Source: Alphaproteobacteria bacterium SS10 (GTDB lineage Bacteria > Pseudomonadota > Alphaproteobacteria > TMED2). From it: a DNA stretch of 64,000 nucleotides. Shown here in pieces: positions 1-6,954 of this stretch (positions are counted from its first letter, which is position 1; each line of letters begins with the position of its first letter). Below the pieces are notes generated by a model. The model had not been told where the DNA came from and did no database searches. It was given only the letters and a program-made list of their open reading frames with translations. The stretch is from contig JAHCML010000004.1 in assembly GCA_019192455.1 (NCBI GenBank), positions 1 through 64,000 of the forward strand. The letters are read 5' to 3'. A program made the translations under genes and the position numbers.

Positions 1-36
1 GATTTCGTGGTAATCGGGATGGATCTCAGCTTTCAT
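1..36 (-). CDS. rpmE: 50S ribosomal protein L31, N-terminal fragment (runs off the window)
   Basis: The reverse complement of the first 36 bases reads ATG followed by codons for MKAEIHPDYHEI. This is the conserved N-terminus of ribosomal protein L31 (usual pattern MK.xIHPDYH). L31 bridges the large and small ribosomal subunits. Only 12 codons are inside the window. It lies downstream of the stator pair and in the same direction, with a 133-nt gap that holds no other gene. A short purine-rich stretch (GACGAG) just before the ATG may serve as ribosome binding site. The fragment is short, but the motif is specific. Confidence 0.8.
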   Translation of the reverse strand, partial: MKAEIHPDYHEI

Positions 37-169
37 GGCTCGTCATCACTCGGTTTTGCGCGGCTGTCGCTGGTTTAAACAGCGCCCACCGGCAGGTTTT
101 TAAACATTCAAAAACTTAGCGAAGCAGCGTGATACCGAAGCGTTTGCCAGAAAGCAAGTTTTGTCCGCA

Positions 170-1261
170 TCAGCGTTGGTCGAATTTTAGCTCAATCCGG
201 CGGTTACGGAGGCGCGCTTCCGCTGTCTCACCGGTTTCAATCGGCTGGTACTCACCAAAACCCGTCGCGGCCAGGCGCCGCTCTGCGATCCCCTGATCGG
301 CCAGGAACTTCAGGACAGAGATAGCGCGGGCCGACGATAACTCCCAGTTTGAGGGAAACTCAGGCGTGCTAATCGGCACATCATCGGTATGGCCATCAAT
401 TCGTAAAATCCAGTTCAGGTCCTCGGGAAATTCAGAGGCCAAATCCTGCAAGGTTACCGCCAACTGGGCCAGTTGCTCCTGACCCGCCGGCTCAAGCACA
501 TCACTGCCGGACGCAAAGAGAACTTCGGACTGGAAGACAAAGCGGTCACCGACAATCCGGACATCATCCCGCTCGCCCAGAATCTCTCTAAGGCGGCCAA
601 AGAACTCTGATCGGTAACGGGCCAATTCCTGAACCCGATTGGCGAGCGCCTGGTTCAGCCGCTCACCGAGATTGACGATCTGTGCTTCCTTCTCGGCGAT
701 GTCCGCTTCCTGCACCTCTAGCAAGGCATTCAGCCTTGCCAGCTCATCACTAAGCGCGGCCAGCTGGGCATTCAGCGCCTGGATTTGCTGGCGGGAGGCT
801 CTGGTCTCCGCTTCCTGATCACGCAGTGCCTGGAGGGTAAGGTCGACCGTTTCTTCGGTCTCGGCGGTGTTGGCCTGGCTGGTCGCCAAGGCGGCTTCGA
901 TTGAGATCAGGCGGTCTTCAAGATTGTCGCGTTCCTCCGTCCGCTCGGCGAGGGCGGCGCGGGTCGCATCACGCTGTTCCGTAGCGGTGGCTAGCTGCTC
1001 GGTTAGCTGGGTCAGGGTCAGCTCAAGCTCAGTGTTCTCTGATTGTTGGAGGGCGAGCTGTTCGGTCAGCTGGTTGATTTGGCTGTTCAGGCGATCAAGC
1101 TGCAGGTCCCGACCGGTTAGGGCGAATTGCAGGAAGAACTGCGCCATGGTGAACACCAACAGCACAAAGATCACCACCATCAAAAGCGATGACAGGGCAT
1201 CGACCCAACCGGGCCAAACATTAATCGCGGTGGCGCCATTGCGGCGTGGGGGCAGGGGCAT
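170..1261 (-). CDS. OmpA/MotB-domain stator-like protein with long coiled coil
   Basis: A 363-residue inner-membrane protein with a periplasmic peptidoglycan-binding domain. One membrane helix lies at about residues 19-45 and starts WVDALSSLL; its Asp matches the proton-pathway Asp of MotB-type stators. A heptad-like, Glu/Gln/Leu-rich coiled coil covers about 48-225. The OmpA-like domain (about 230-363) has the peptidoglycan signature GHTDDVPI...NWELSSARA...RNRRIEL. The start lies 13 nt after the MotA/ExbB-like gene, so the two are surely co-transcribed and form one complex. Flagellar MotB has a much shorter linker, and no flagellar genes lie nearby, so this is a different ion-driven stator whose work is unknown. 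It resembles the common alphaproteobacterial 'peptidoglycan-binding protein' beside rpmE. Confidence 0.85.
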   Translation of the reverse strand: MPLPPRRNGATAINVWPGWVDALSSLLMVVIFVLLVFTMAQFFLQFALTGRDLQLDRLNSQINQLTEQLALQQSENTELELTLTQLTEQLATATEQRDATRAALAERTEERDNLEDRLISIEAALATSQANTAETEETVDLTLQALRDQEAETRASRQQIQALNAQLAALSDELARLNALLEVQEADIAEKEAQIVNLGERLNQALANRVQELARYRSEFFGRLREILGERDDVRIVGDRFVFQSEVLFASGSDVLEPAGQEQLAQLAVTLQDLASEFPEDLNWILRIDGHTDDVPISTPEFPSNWELSSARAISVLKFLADQGIAERRLAATGFGEYQPIETGETAEARLRNRRIELKFDQR

Positions 1262-1274
1262 CGGGGCTCAGGCC

Positions 1275-2486
1275 TCAGCTCTTGCCCTGTTGCGGCGCCA
1301 GCCATTGGGGTAGGGGCCGCTGAGGCACCTTGGGCTCGTCCTTTGCCTCACCGCCCGTAACGTCAAGATTGGCCACGGTCTTAGCCAGGATACGGATCTC
1401 TGCACGCAGGGCCTCAAGCGTCTCAACCCGCCCTTGCGCGCCCTCATCAAGCAGGCGGTTGAGTTGATTATCCATATTGCGGAGGTGCTGCTGGCTCTCG
1501 GTATCGATGCCCATGCGGCCATCGGCGATGGCCTGGTTGATGGCAATCACCAGCGGCGCCACATCGGCCTGGGTCTCGACCAGCTTAGTCATCAGGCTTT
1601 GCTGGCCCGCCATATGCTGGTTCAGGGTGCCGAGCGTGCCGTTAATCTCAGTCATCAAATCGGCGGTGCGCTTCTTCTCGGCCTCATTGCTCTCAACCAC
1701 GGCGCGTAGGCGGTCCAGGTTCTCTGAATTCTGTTCAACGAGCGCGGCAAGATAAGCGGTGGGCACACCGTCCGCATCAACAGCGGAGCCGGTTGAGCTG
1801 CTGACTTCTGTGTTCTCAGACAGCCAGTCCTCGAGCTCCATATAGAAACGATTCTGAGCTTGGCCCGCCTGAAGGTCGACAAAACCGAGGATTAGGGAGC
1901 CAGCTAGGCCGAAGAGGGAGGAGGAGAATGCGGTGCTCATCCCGGCCAGGGGCGCTTGCAGCCCAGCTTTAAGCTCGGCGAAGACAGTGCCGATATCGCC
2001 GCCATCAACCGATAGGCCGCCGACCACAACACCGATGGAGCCAATGGTGGTTAGCAGACCCCAAAAGGTGCCGAGCAGGCCGAGGAAGACGAGCAGGCCA
2101 ATGCCGTAGCGGTTCAACTCTCGCGTCTCATAGAGCCGGGCCGCAATCCCATCGAGGAGTGAGCGCATGGCGGGCGGACTTAACCGCACCCGATTACTGT
2201 CCGTCAAAATGCGGGATAGGGAGGCGAGCAGGACCGGGTCCTTGCCATAGGAGCGATAATCGCCCCGTTGCGCCCGGTCGAGCCAATCAACCTCCGGCGT
2301 TAGGCGCCAGACCTCGCGAATGGCGAAGACGATGCCGAGCAAGAGGACGCCGAGGATCAAGCCATTGAGCGCTGGGTTCGCCATAAAGGCGTCAATCAGC
2401 GTGCGGAACAGCACCCCGCCAATCACAGCGATGGCCACTAGGAAAATGGCGATACGGATCAGGTACTGGCTTGGTCTTTGGATCAT
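1275..2486 (-). CDS. MotA/TolQ/ExbB-like proton channel protein
   Basis: A 403-residue protein with four predicted membrane helices: two near the N-terminus (about 8-27 and 38-57), then the two hallmark helices around LGLLGTFWGLLTTI and GMSTAFSSSLFGLAGSLILG. This Gly/Thr/Ser-rich pair is the core of the MotA/TolQ/ExbB family. The C-terminal 170 residues are cytoplasmic and coil-rich. I chose the ATG at 2486 (MIQRPSQYLI) over a TTG at 2543 because it leads straight into the first helix; neither has a strong ribosome binding site. It pairs with the OmpA/MotB-like gene 13 nt downstream and probably forms a pentamer around that protein's dimer. Its function is unknown; cell-envelope maintenance is a guess. 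Confidence 0.85.
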   Translation of the reverse strand: MIQRPSQYLIRIAIFLVAIAVIGGVLFRTLIDAFMANPALNGLILGVLLLGIVFAIREVWRLTPEVDWLDRAQRGDYRSYGKDPVLLASLSRILTDSNRVRLSPPAMRSLLDGIAARLYETRELNRYGIGLLVFLGLLGTFWGLLTTIGSIGVVVGGLSVDGGDIGTVFAELKAGLQAPLAGMSTAFSSSLFGLAGSLILGFVDLQAGQAQNRFYMELEDWLSENTEVSSSTGSAVDADGVPTAYLAALVEQNSENLDRLRAVVESNEAEKKRTADLMTEINGTLGTLNQHMAGQQSLMTKLVETQADVAPLVIAINQAIADGRMGIDTESQQHLRNMDNQLNRLLDEGAQGRVETLEALRAEIRILAKTVANLDVTGGEAKDEPKVPQRPLPQWLAPQQGKS

Positions 2487-2570
2487 GCTGGCCCGGCAAA
2501 TCGCGTTTTGATGGTTGGTTTTATAGGCAATTGAACAAGGCAAAGGGATGGCAGCATCAAAACCGCCTGG

Positions 2571-3425
2571 TTAATCAGAGGCTTCCTTTGCCTTCTTCTT
2601 TGCGGCTCGGCGGGCGGCGGTCGGGCTCATCGGCTTTTCCATGCCCACATGCTTCATCAGCTGGGTGTGAATTGGCGTGTTGGCGGCAATGATGTGGCCT
2701 GCGTGGTGGCATTTCCGCTCACCTTTCAGGTCGGAGACGATGCCACCGGCTTCACGCACCATGGCGACGCCAGCTGCCACGTCCCAGGCATTCACATCCT
2801 TCTCCCAGTAAGCATCGAGCTTACCAGCCGCGACATAGGCAAGGTCGAGGGCGGCAGAGCCGGTGCGGCGAACGCCGGCAACGCTGCGCATGACCTGGCC
2901 CAGCGTGCCAAGGATTTCGGAGTGGTCACCACGGCCGATGCCCGGCACATCGGTGGCAACAATCGCCTCATCGAGATGTAAGCGATTGGCAACCCGCATG
3001 CGGCGGTCATTCCAGAAGGCACCCTGGCCCTTTTCGGCCCAGAACAGGTCATCCTTAATCGGGTCATAGATGACACCGGCATGGATATCGCTGTCCCGCT
3101 CTAGCGCGATGGAGATGCACCAATGGGGGAAGCCGTGGAGGAAGTTAGTCGTGCCATCCAGCGGATCGATGATCCAGGTGTTGGAATGGTCCTTGCCCTC
3201 AACGCGGCCGCCCTCTTCAAGCAGGAAGCCAAAATCCGGGCGTGCCTTCTCAAGCGCTTCACGCAGCTTCTTCTCAGCAAACAAATCAGCGGAGGAGACG
3301 AAGTCGCTGGGCCCCTTCTTGGAGACCTGCAGGTTCTCAACCTCGCCGAAGTCGCGGGTTAGCCCCTTGGCGGCCTTCTGGGCTGCCTGCACCATCACAT
3401 TGATAAGTGGGGAGGTATGGGCCAT
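2571..3425 (-). CDS. suhB: Inositol monophosphatase family protein (SuhB-like)
   Basis: A 284-residue Mg-dependent phosphatase of the IMPase fold. The metal-binding residues are visible: Glu70/71 in FLLEEGG, the signature DPLDGTTNF at 87-95, and WDVAAG at 214-219 with Asp215. Members hydrolyse inositol-1-phosphate, and in E. coli SuhB also joins NusA-dependent antitermination complexes on rRNA. The C-terminus (about 269-284) adds a basic Ala/Lys tail beyond the usual roughly 265 residues; this tail might bind nucleic acid, but that is inference. The gene lies 41 nt downstream of efp in the same direction, an arrangement usual for this class. Confidence 0.9.
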   Translation of the reverse strand: MAHTSPLINVMVQAAQKAAKGLTRDFGEVENLQVSKKGPSDFVSSADLFAEKKLREALEKARPDFGFLLEEGGRVEGKDHSNTWIIDPLDGTTNFLHGFPHWCISIALERDSDIHAGVIYDPIKDDLFWAEKGQGAFWNDRRMRVANRLHLDEAIVATDVPGIGRGDHSEILGTLGQVMRSVAGVRRTGSAALDLAYVAAGKLDAYWEKDVNAWDVAAGVAMVREAGGIVSDLKGERKCHHAGHIIAANTPIHTQLMKHVGMEKPMSPTAARRAAKKKAKEASD

Positions 3426-3466
3426 CGGGCCGATCTTTCACGTAACGGTTTAACGGTGCTTATGTC

Positions 3467-4033
3467 TTACTTCGCACGCTCAACATAGGAGCCGTCTTCC
3501 GGCTTCACCACAACCTTGGTGCCCGCCTCAATATGCGGTGGGACCATGATCTTGGCGCCATTCTCAAGCATTGCTGGCTTATAGGAGGAGGAGGCGGTTT
3601 GGCCCTTAACAACTGGGTCAGCCTCAGTGATCTCAAGCACAACAGTGGTCGGCAGTTGAACTGACAGCGCTTCGCTCTCAAACATCTGCAGGATGACCTT
3701 CATGCCTTCCTGAAGATAGATATTCTGTTCGCCGATGATGTCGCCAGAGACGGACATCTGCTCATAATTGTCGTTGTTCATGAAGGCGAAATTGCCGTCA
3801 CCCTCATCGTAGAGATACTGATACTCCACCTCATCGAGGCGCGCGCGCTCGACGGTTTCTTGGGTGCGGAAGCGGACATTGGTCTTGGTACCGGTGCGCA
3901 CATCGCGCATCTCTACCTGCACCACGGAGGCACCCTTACCAGGCTGATAAATCTGGCTTTTCAGAACCTGCCAAAGCTTGCCTTCATGGTCGAGAACGTT
4001 GCCGCCACGAATTTCGATCGCGTTGATTTTCAT
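3467..4033 (-). CDS. efp: Elongation factor P
   Basis: A 188-residue EF-P of standard length. It relieves ribosome stalling at polyproline stretches. Three domains can be followed: an N-terminal KOW-like domain (about 1-64) with the modification loop PGKG, whose Lys33 corresponds to the beta-lysylated Lys34 of E. coli, then two OB folds, ending in the family pattern TKVVVKPEDGSYVERAK. The divergent gene 127 nt away encodes EpmA, the enzyme that modifies this lysine, which fits a lysylated EF-P. Downstream lies suhB. Confidence 0.97.
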   Translation of the reverse strand: MKINAIEIRGGNVLDHEGKLWQVLKSQIYQPGKGASVVQVEMRDVRTGTKTNVRFRTQETVERARLDEVEYQYLYDEGDGNFAFMNNDNYEQMSVSGDIIGEQNIYLQEGMKVILQMFESEALSVQLPTTVVLEITEADPVVKGQTASSSYKPAMLENGAKIMVPPHIEAGTKVVVKPEDGSYVERAK

Positions 4034-4160
4034 ATGCTTGTCGCCGAAAGTCTGCCGGGCCGCTAAACAGGGCCCTTCGGAAAAGGTGGCGGGAAGCTAA
4101 CAGTAAGCGTCGACAGGCGCAATCGCTGGCCCACCCCATAACTCAACTGGCAGCAATACC

Positions 4161-5231
4161 ATGAGCGAACAGCCCGCAAGCCAACCGGTCTGGCATCCAG
4201 ATGCAATGGCCGCAAAGCGAGGGAACCTGGAGACCCGCGCCACCATGATCCGGGCCATCCGTGACTACTTCCACGGTCAGGGTTTTGTCGAGTGTGAGAC
4301 ACCGGCTTTGCAGGTAAGTCCAGGGCTTGAGCCGCATTTGCAGGCGTTCCAGGCCGACTTCATCCATATGGATCGAAAGACCCGGCGGCCCTTCTACCTA
4401 CACACCAGTCCTGAATTCGCGATGAAGAAGCTGTTGGTCGGTGGTTGGGAAAAGCTGTTCCAGATCTGCCGGGTGTTCCGAAACGGCGAACAGGCAGGCC
4501 TGCACCAACCAGAATTCACCATGATTGAGTGGTACCGCACCAATGCCGGGTATCGGGACATCATGGCGGATACGGAAGCGATGGTGAAAGCAGCGGCCAA
4601 GGCCTGTGGTGTAGATCAGCTTCGGTATGGCAATGCCACCGCCGATCCTCATGGTCCGTGGGATTATCTAAGCGTGGCCGAGGCGTTTGAGCGCCATGTC
4701 GGTATCGACATCATGGCGACGATTGGCCCGGATGACTGGAACCCGGATGTCGCCCTTCTGGCACCGGTTGCAAAACAGCTTGGTTATCACGTGGCCGAAG
4801 ATGATCGCTGGGACGATCTGTTCTTCCGCATCTTCCTAGACCGGATTGAGCCAAAGCTTGGCGTTGGTAAGCCCGCCATACTCTACGACTACCCGATCTC
4901 CATGGCCGCCCTGTCGCGCCCCAGCGCCGACAACCCGCGCATGGCAGAGCGGTTCGAGCTCTATATCTGCGGTCTAGAACTCGCCAATGCTTTTGGTGAG
5001 CTGACCGACGCTGGCGAGCAACGCCGCCGGTTCGAGGCCGATATGGACCTCAAAGAACAGCTCTATAGTGAGCGTTACCCGATTGATGATGATTTCATCG
5101 CCGCACTACATCACGGGATGCCCGATGCGGGCGGCATTGCCCTCGGCATCGACCGGCTGGCGATGGTGCTGGCCGGTGCCAGCCATATTGATCAGGTGTG
5201 TTGGCTGCCAATTGATGCGGGCATCGACTAG
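4161..5231 (+). CDS. epmA: EF-P lysine--lysine ligase EpmA (GenX/PoxA, lysyl-tRNA synthetase-like)
   Basis: A 356-residue class II synthetase core without the N-terminal anticodon-binding domain of LysS, the diagnostic architecture of EpmA. Motif 2 lies at about 103-126 (ICRVFRNGE...HQPEFTMIEWYR) and motif 3 near the C-terminus (GGIALGIDRLAMVLAG). The enzyme activates lysine with ATP and attaches it to Lys33 of EF-P. It is divergent from efp, which supports the assignment. EpmB, the lysine 2,3-aminomutase that supplies beta-lysine, is not found in this window although it often clusters with these two. The stop lies only 3 nt from the stop of the convergent VOC gene. Confidence 0.95.
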   Translation: MSEQPASQPVWHPDAMAAKRGNLETRATMIRAIRDYFHGQGFVECETPALQVSPGLEPHLQAFQADFIHMDRKTRRPFYLHTSPEFAMKKLLVGGWEKLFQICRVFRNGEQAGLHQPEFTMIEWYRTNAGYRDIMADTEAMVKAAAKACGVDQLRYGNATADPHGPWDYLSVAEAFERHVGIDIMATIGPDDWNPDVALLAPVAKQLGYHVAEDDRWDDLFFRIFLDRIEPKLGVGKPAILYDYPISMAALSRPSADNPRMAERFELYICGLELANAFGELTDAGEQRRRFEADMDLKEQLYSERYPIDDDFIAALHHGMPDAGGIALGIDRLAMVLAGASHIDQVCWLPIDAGID

Positions 5232-5234
5232 GCG

Positions 5235-5681
5235 TCAGCCCATGCCCAATTTGGCGGCGAGTTCGTGATCCCAGAACGTTGCTTCGATCTTATTGCCGTC
5301 CAAATCGCGGAGGAAGCAACCGTAATAGGGCTCACCGTAAAGTGGGCGTGGGCCCGGTGGGCCGTCATCCGTCGCACCTGCTTTCAAACAGGCAGCGTGG
5401 AACGCATCGACGACCGCTTTTGAGTCCGCGATGAAGGCGAAGTGTTGGCCATTGCCAACCACGGCTGGCTGCTCATCAAATGGTGTTTGAACCCAGAACT
5501 CTGGAAACATCTTGCCATAGGCGGCGGCACCCGGATGGGTCATGAGCCGTTTGGCGCCCACGACGGGCATAACCGCATCATAGAATTCAACCGCGCGGTC
5601 GAAATCATTCGTGCCGACGGAGACGTGGCTGATGATGCTGGGGGACGTGAACTCGGTATCGGTTGGGGGCGCATCGCTCAT
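5235..5681 (-). CDS. VOC family protein (glyoxalase/bleomycin resistance fold)
   Basis: A 148-residue single-domain protein of the vicinal oxygen chelate superfamily. The first beta-alpha-beta-beta-beta module begins IISHVSVGTNDFDRAVEFYDAVM, and the second ends with FLRDLDGNKIEATFWD, where DLDGNKIE is the usual metal-ligand strand containing a Glu. His19 (ISHVSVG) and the last Glu are likely metal ligands. Members act as dioxygenases, glyoxalases or antibiotic-binding proteins, and the substrate cannot be told from sequence. It converges on epmA with a 3-nt gap and is likely monocistronic or linked with the hypothetical gene 30 nt upstream. Confidence 0.85.
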   Translation of the reverse strand: MSDAPPTDTEFTSPSIISHVSVGTNDFDRAVEFYDAVMPVVGAKRLMTHPGAAAYGKMFPEFWVQTPFDEQPAVVGNGQHFAFIADSKAVVDAFHAACLKAGATDDGPPGPRPLYGEPYYGCFLRDLDGNKIEATFWDHELAAKLGMG

Positions 5682-5711
5682 TCGGAGAACTCCTGAGCTT
5701 TAAGGTGATGG

Positions 5712-6209
5712 TTAGGGCGTTTTACCGATAGGCGGGGTGGCCGGTGTGGTGGCAGCCTTCTCTCGGTGTTTCTTTTCTAACCATGCAGAGTAGCGCCCTT
5801 CAAGCAGCGCATCCGCGGCATCGCGTTCCAGTGTCCCGCGCGCGACTGACCCCTCAATGGCCCGTTCAACAATCCGATTAACCCGCGCCTTCTCACGATC
5901 AGCGGCGGATTGTGGCTTAGGCTCAAACTGAGCCTTTTGGGGTGGCAGCGGTGGCCGTTCGCCCATCATGCTAATCGGGGTGTCGTGCAGGGCATCAGCT
6001 AAAGGGGCGTATGAGCCACCACCTTCTCGCCCAATGCCGGATCCGCCAGCGCTTGAGGCCATCATGCTTGGGCTGTCTACCGCCGGTTCTTGGCCGCCAC
6101 GCTGCCGATACCCGGCATAGCGGGCAAGGGAGCCAAAATCGATCCCACCGGCATCGCGCAGGGCGCGGCCGATAATCGACATCCAGTCATTGGCGGTCAT
6201 CTCACTCAT
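5712..6209 (-). CDS. Hypothetical protein, Pro/Ser/Gly-rich centre and basic helical C-terminus
   Basis: A 165-residue protein I do not recognise. The N-terminal 35 residues look helical (MSEMTANDWMSIIGRALRDA). The middle (about 36-100) is low-complexity and rich in Gly, Ser, Pro and Met, so probably disordered. Residues 100-150 form a charged helical stretch (ADREKARVNRIVERAIEG...YSAWLEKKHREKA). There is no signal peptide or membrane helix. It lies on the minus strand between the ThiE-like gene (58 nt upstream) and the VOC gene (30 nt downstream), possibly as one transcript. Codon use matches the neighbours, which argues that it is real. Confidence 0.65.
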   Translation of the reverse strand: MSEMTANDWMSIIGRALRDAGGIDFGSLARYAGYRQRGGQEPAVDSPSMMASSAGGSGIGREGGGSYAPLADALHDTPISMMGERPPLPPQKAQFEPKPQSAADREKARVNRIVERAIEGSVARGTLERDAADALLEGRYSAWLEKKHREKAATTPATPPIGKTP

Positions 6210-6267
6210 ATGGGAAGCCTATGGTTGGTGGTTGAAACCACCAATGCCGAACTGAACCCGGATCAGC

Positions 6268-6831
6268 TTAGTTTGGATGTATCAAAACAAAGTCCGCGCC
6301 TGCCTCGTATAAGGCCTTGGCTTGTTCCGCATCACTGGCGCCATCGGCGACACAGGGCGGCTCCATCATCATCTGCCACCAGCCGACCGTCTCTTTATCG
6401 TCCTCACCCTCAAACGGGCCAAAGCAGACATAGTCGGCGCCCTGTTCCGCGGCAGTGATCGCCTCATGCCGGCTGCTGCCGCATTCAATGCCCAGGATCA
6501 TGTCGGGGCCGATGGCTGCCCGCGCAGCCTTCGCCCCACCTGGCAAATGAACCCCATCACAGTCGAGCGCCTTCGCCACCACCGGATCACCAGCTAGAAG
6601 CAAGGCAATATCTCGCGATTGGATGGCTGGCTGTAGCACGGTGATAGCATCGCCGATGACTACTGGATCATCGCTATCGATGGTGACCAACACCGCCGCC
6701 GGTGACCAGGTGTCGAGCCAAGCCTCAAGCTGCGGCAGGCCAGCGCGCGCGGCCGCCTCATCGCCATAGGCGGGAAGGGCTAGGTAGTGGGCCAGTGGTG
6801 GGCGATCTGGGTCAAATTTATGGTCGGGCAT
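6268..6831 (-). CDS. Thiamine phosphate synthase-like (ThiE/TenI fold) protein
   Basis: A protein of about 187 residues with the TIM-barrel pattern of ThiE/TenI: a phosphate-binding strand DGVHLPGG, then ADYVCFGPF. ThiE joins the pyrimidine and thiazole halves of thiamine phosphate. Several catalytic signatures of true ThiE are missing or degraded: there is no clear TK after GPF, and the usual VAIGGI strand reads CVADGA. It may therefore be a TenI-like or non-catalytic paralogue. I chose the ATG at 6831 (MPDHKFDPD) because the longer reading frame adds 31 residues with no family similarity. The chemoreceptor gene upstream ends 123 nt away with a terminator between them. Confidence 0.75.
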   Translation of the reverse strand: MPDHKFDPDRPPLAHYLALPAYGDEAAARAGLPQLEAWLDTWSPAAVLVTIDSDDPVVIGDAITVLQPAIQSRDIALLLAGDPVVAKALDCDGVHLPGGAKAARAAIGPDMILGIECGSSRHEAITAAEQGADYVCFGPFEGEDDKETVGWWQMMMEPPCVADGASDAEQAKALYEAGADFVLIHPN

Positions 6832-6859
6832 AAGGGCAAGCTGGTTAGGGCATGAACGG

Positions 6860-6888
6860 CAAACAGGGCGGGATGGTGCCCGCCCTGT
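6860..6888 (-). terminator. Rho-independent-type terminator after the chemoreceptor gene
   Basis: On the minus strand a perfect 10-bp stem (ACAGGGCGGG / CCCGCCCTGT) with a 6-nt loop is followed by TTTGCC. It sits about 67 nt past the chemoreceptor stop and before the ThiE-like start. The U-tract is short, so efficiency is uncertain. Confidence 0.6.
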
Positions 6889-6954
6889 CGATCTGCCCGC
6901 TTCACCATCACAAATCAATCGCAACGGTGGCTCTGCGGCTATTTTATTGGGTCG

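Noticed and set aside
867-1313. A plus-strand frame of 148 codons inside the OmpA/MotB-like gene
   Set aside because: It is an antisense shadow of the coiled-coil region, rich in Ser and Arg, as expected from the opposite strand of Glu/Leu-rich codons.
170-2486. A Zorya anti-phage system
   Set aside because: Only the motor-like pair is present. The effectors ZorC, ZorD or ZorE are absent and the neighbours are housekeeping genes.
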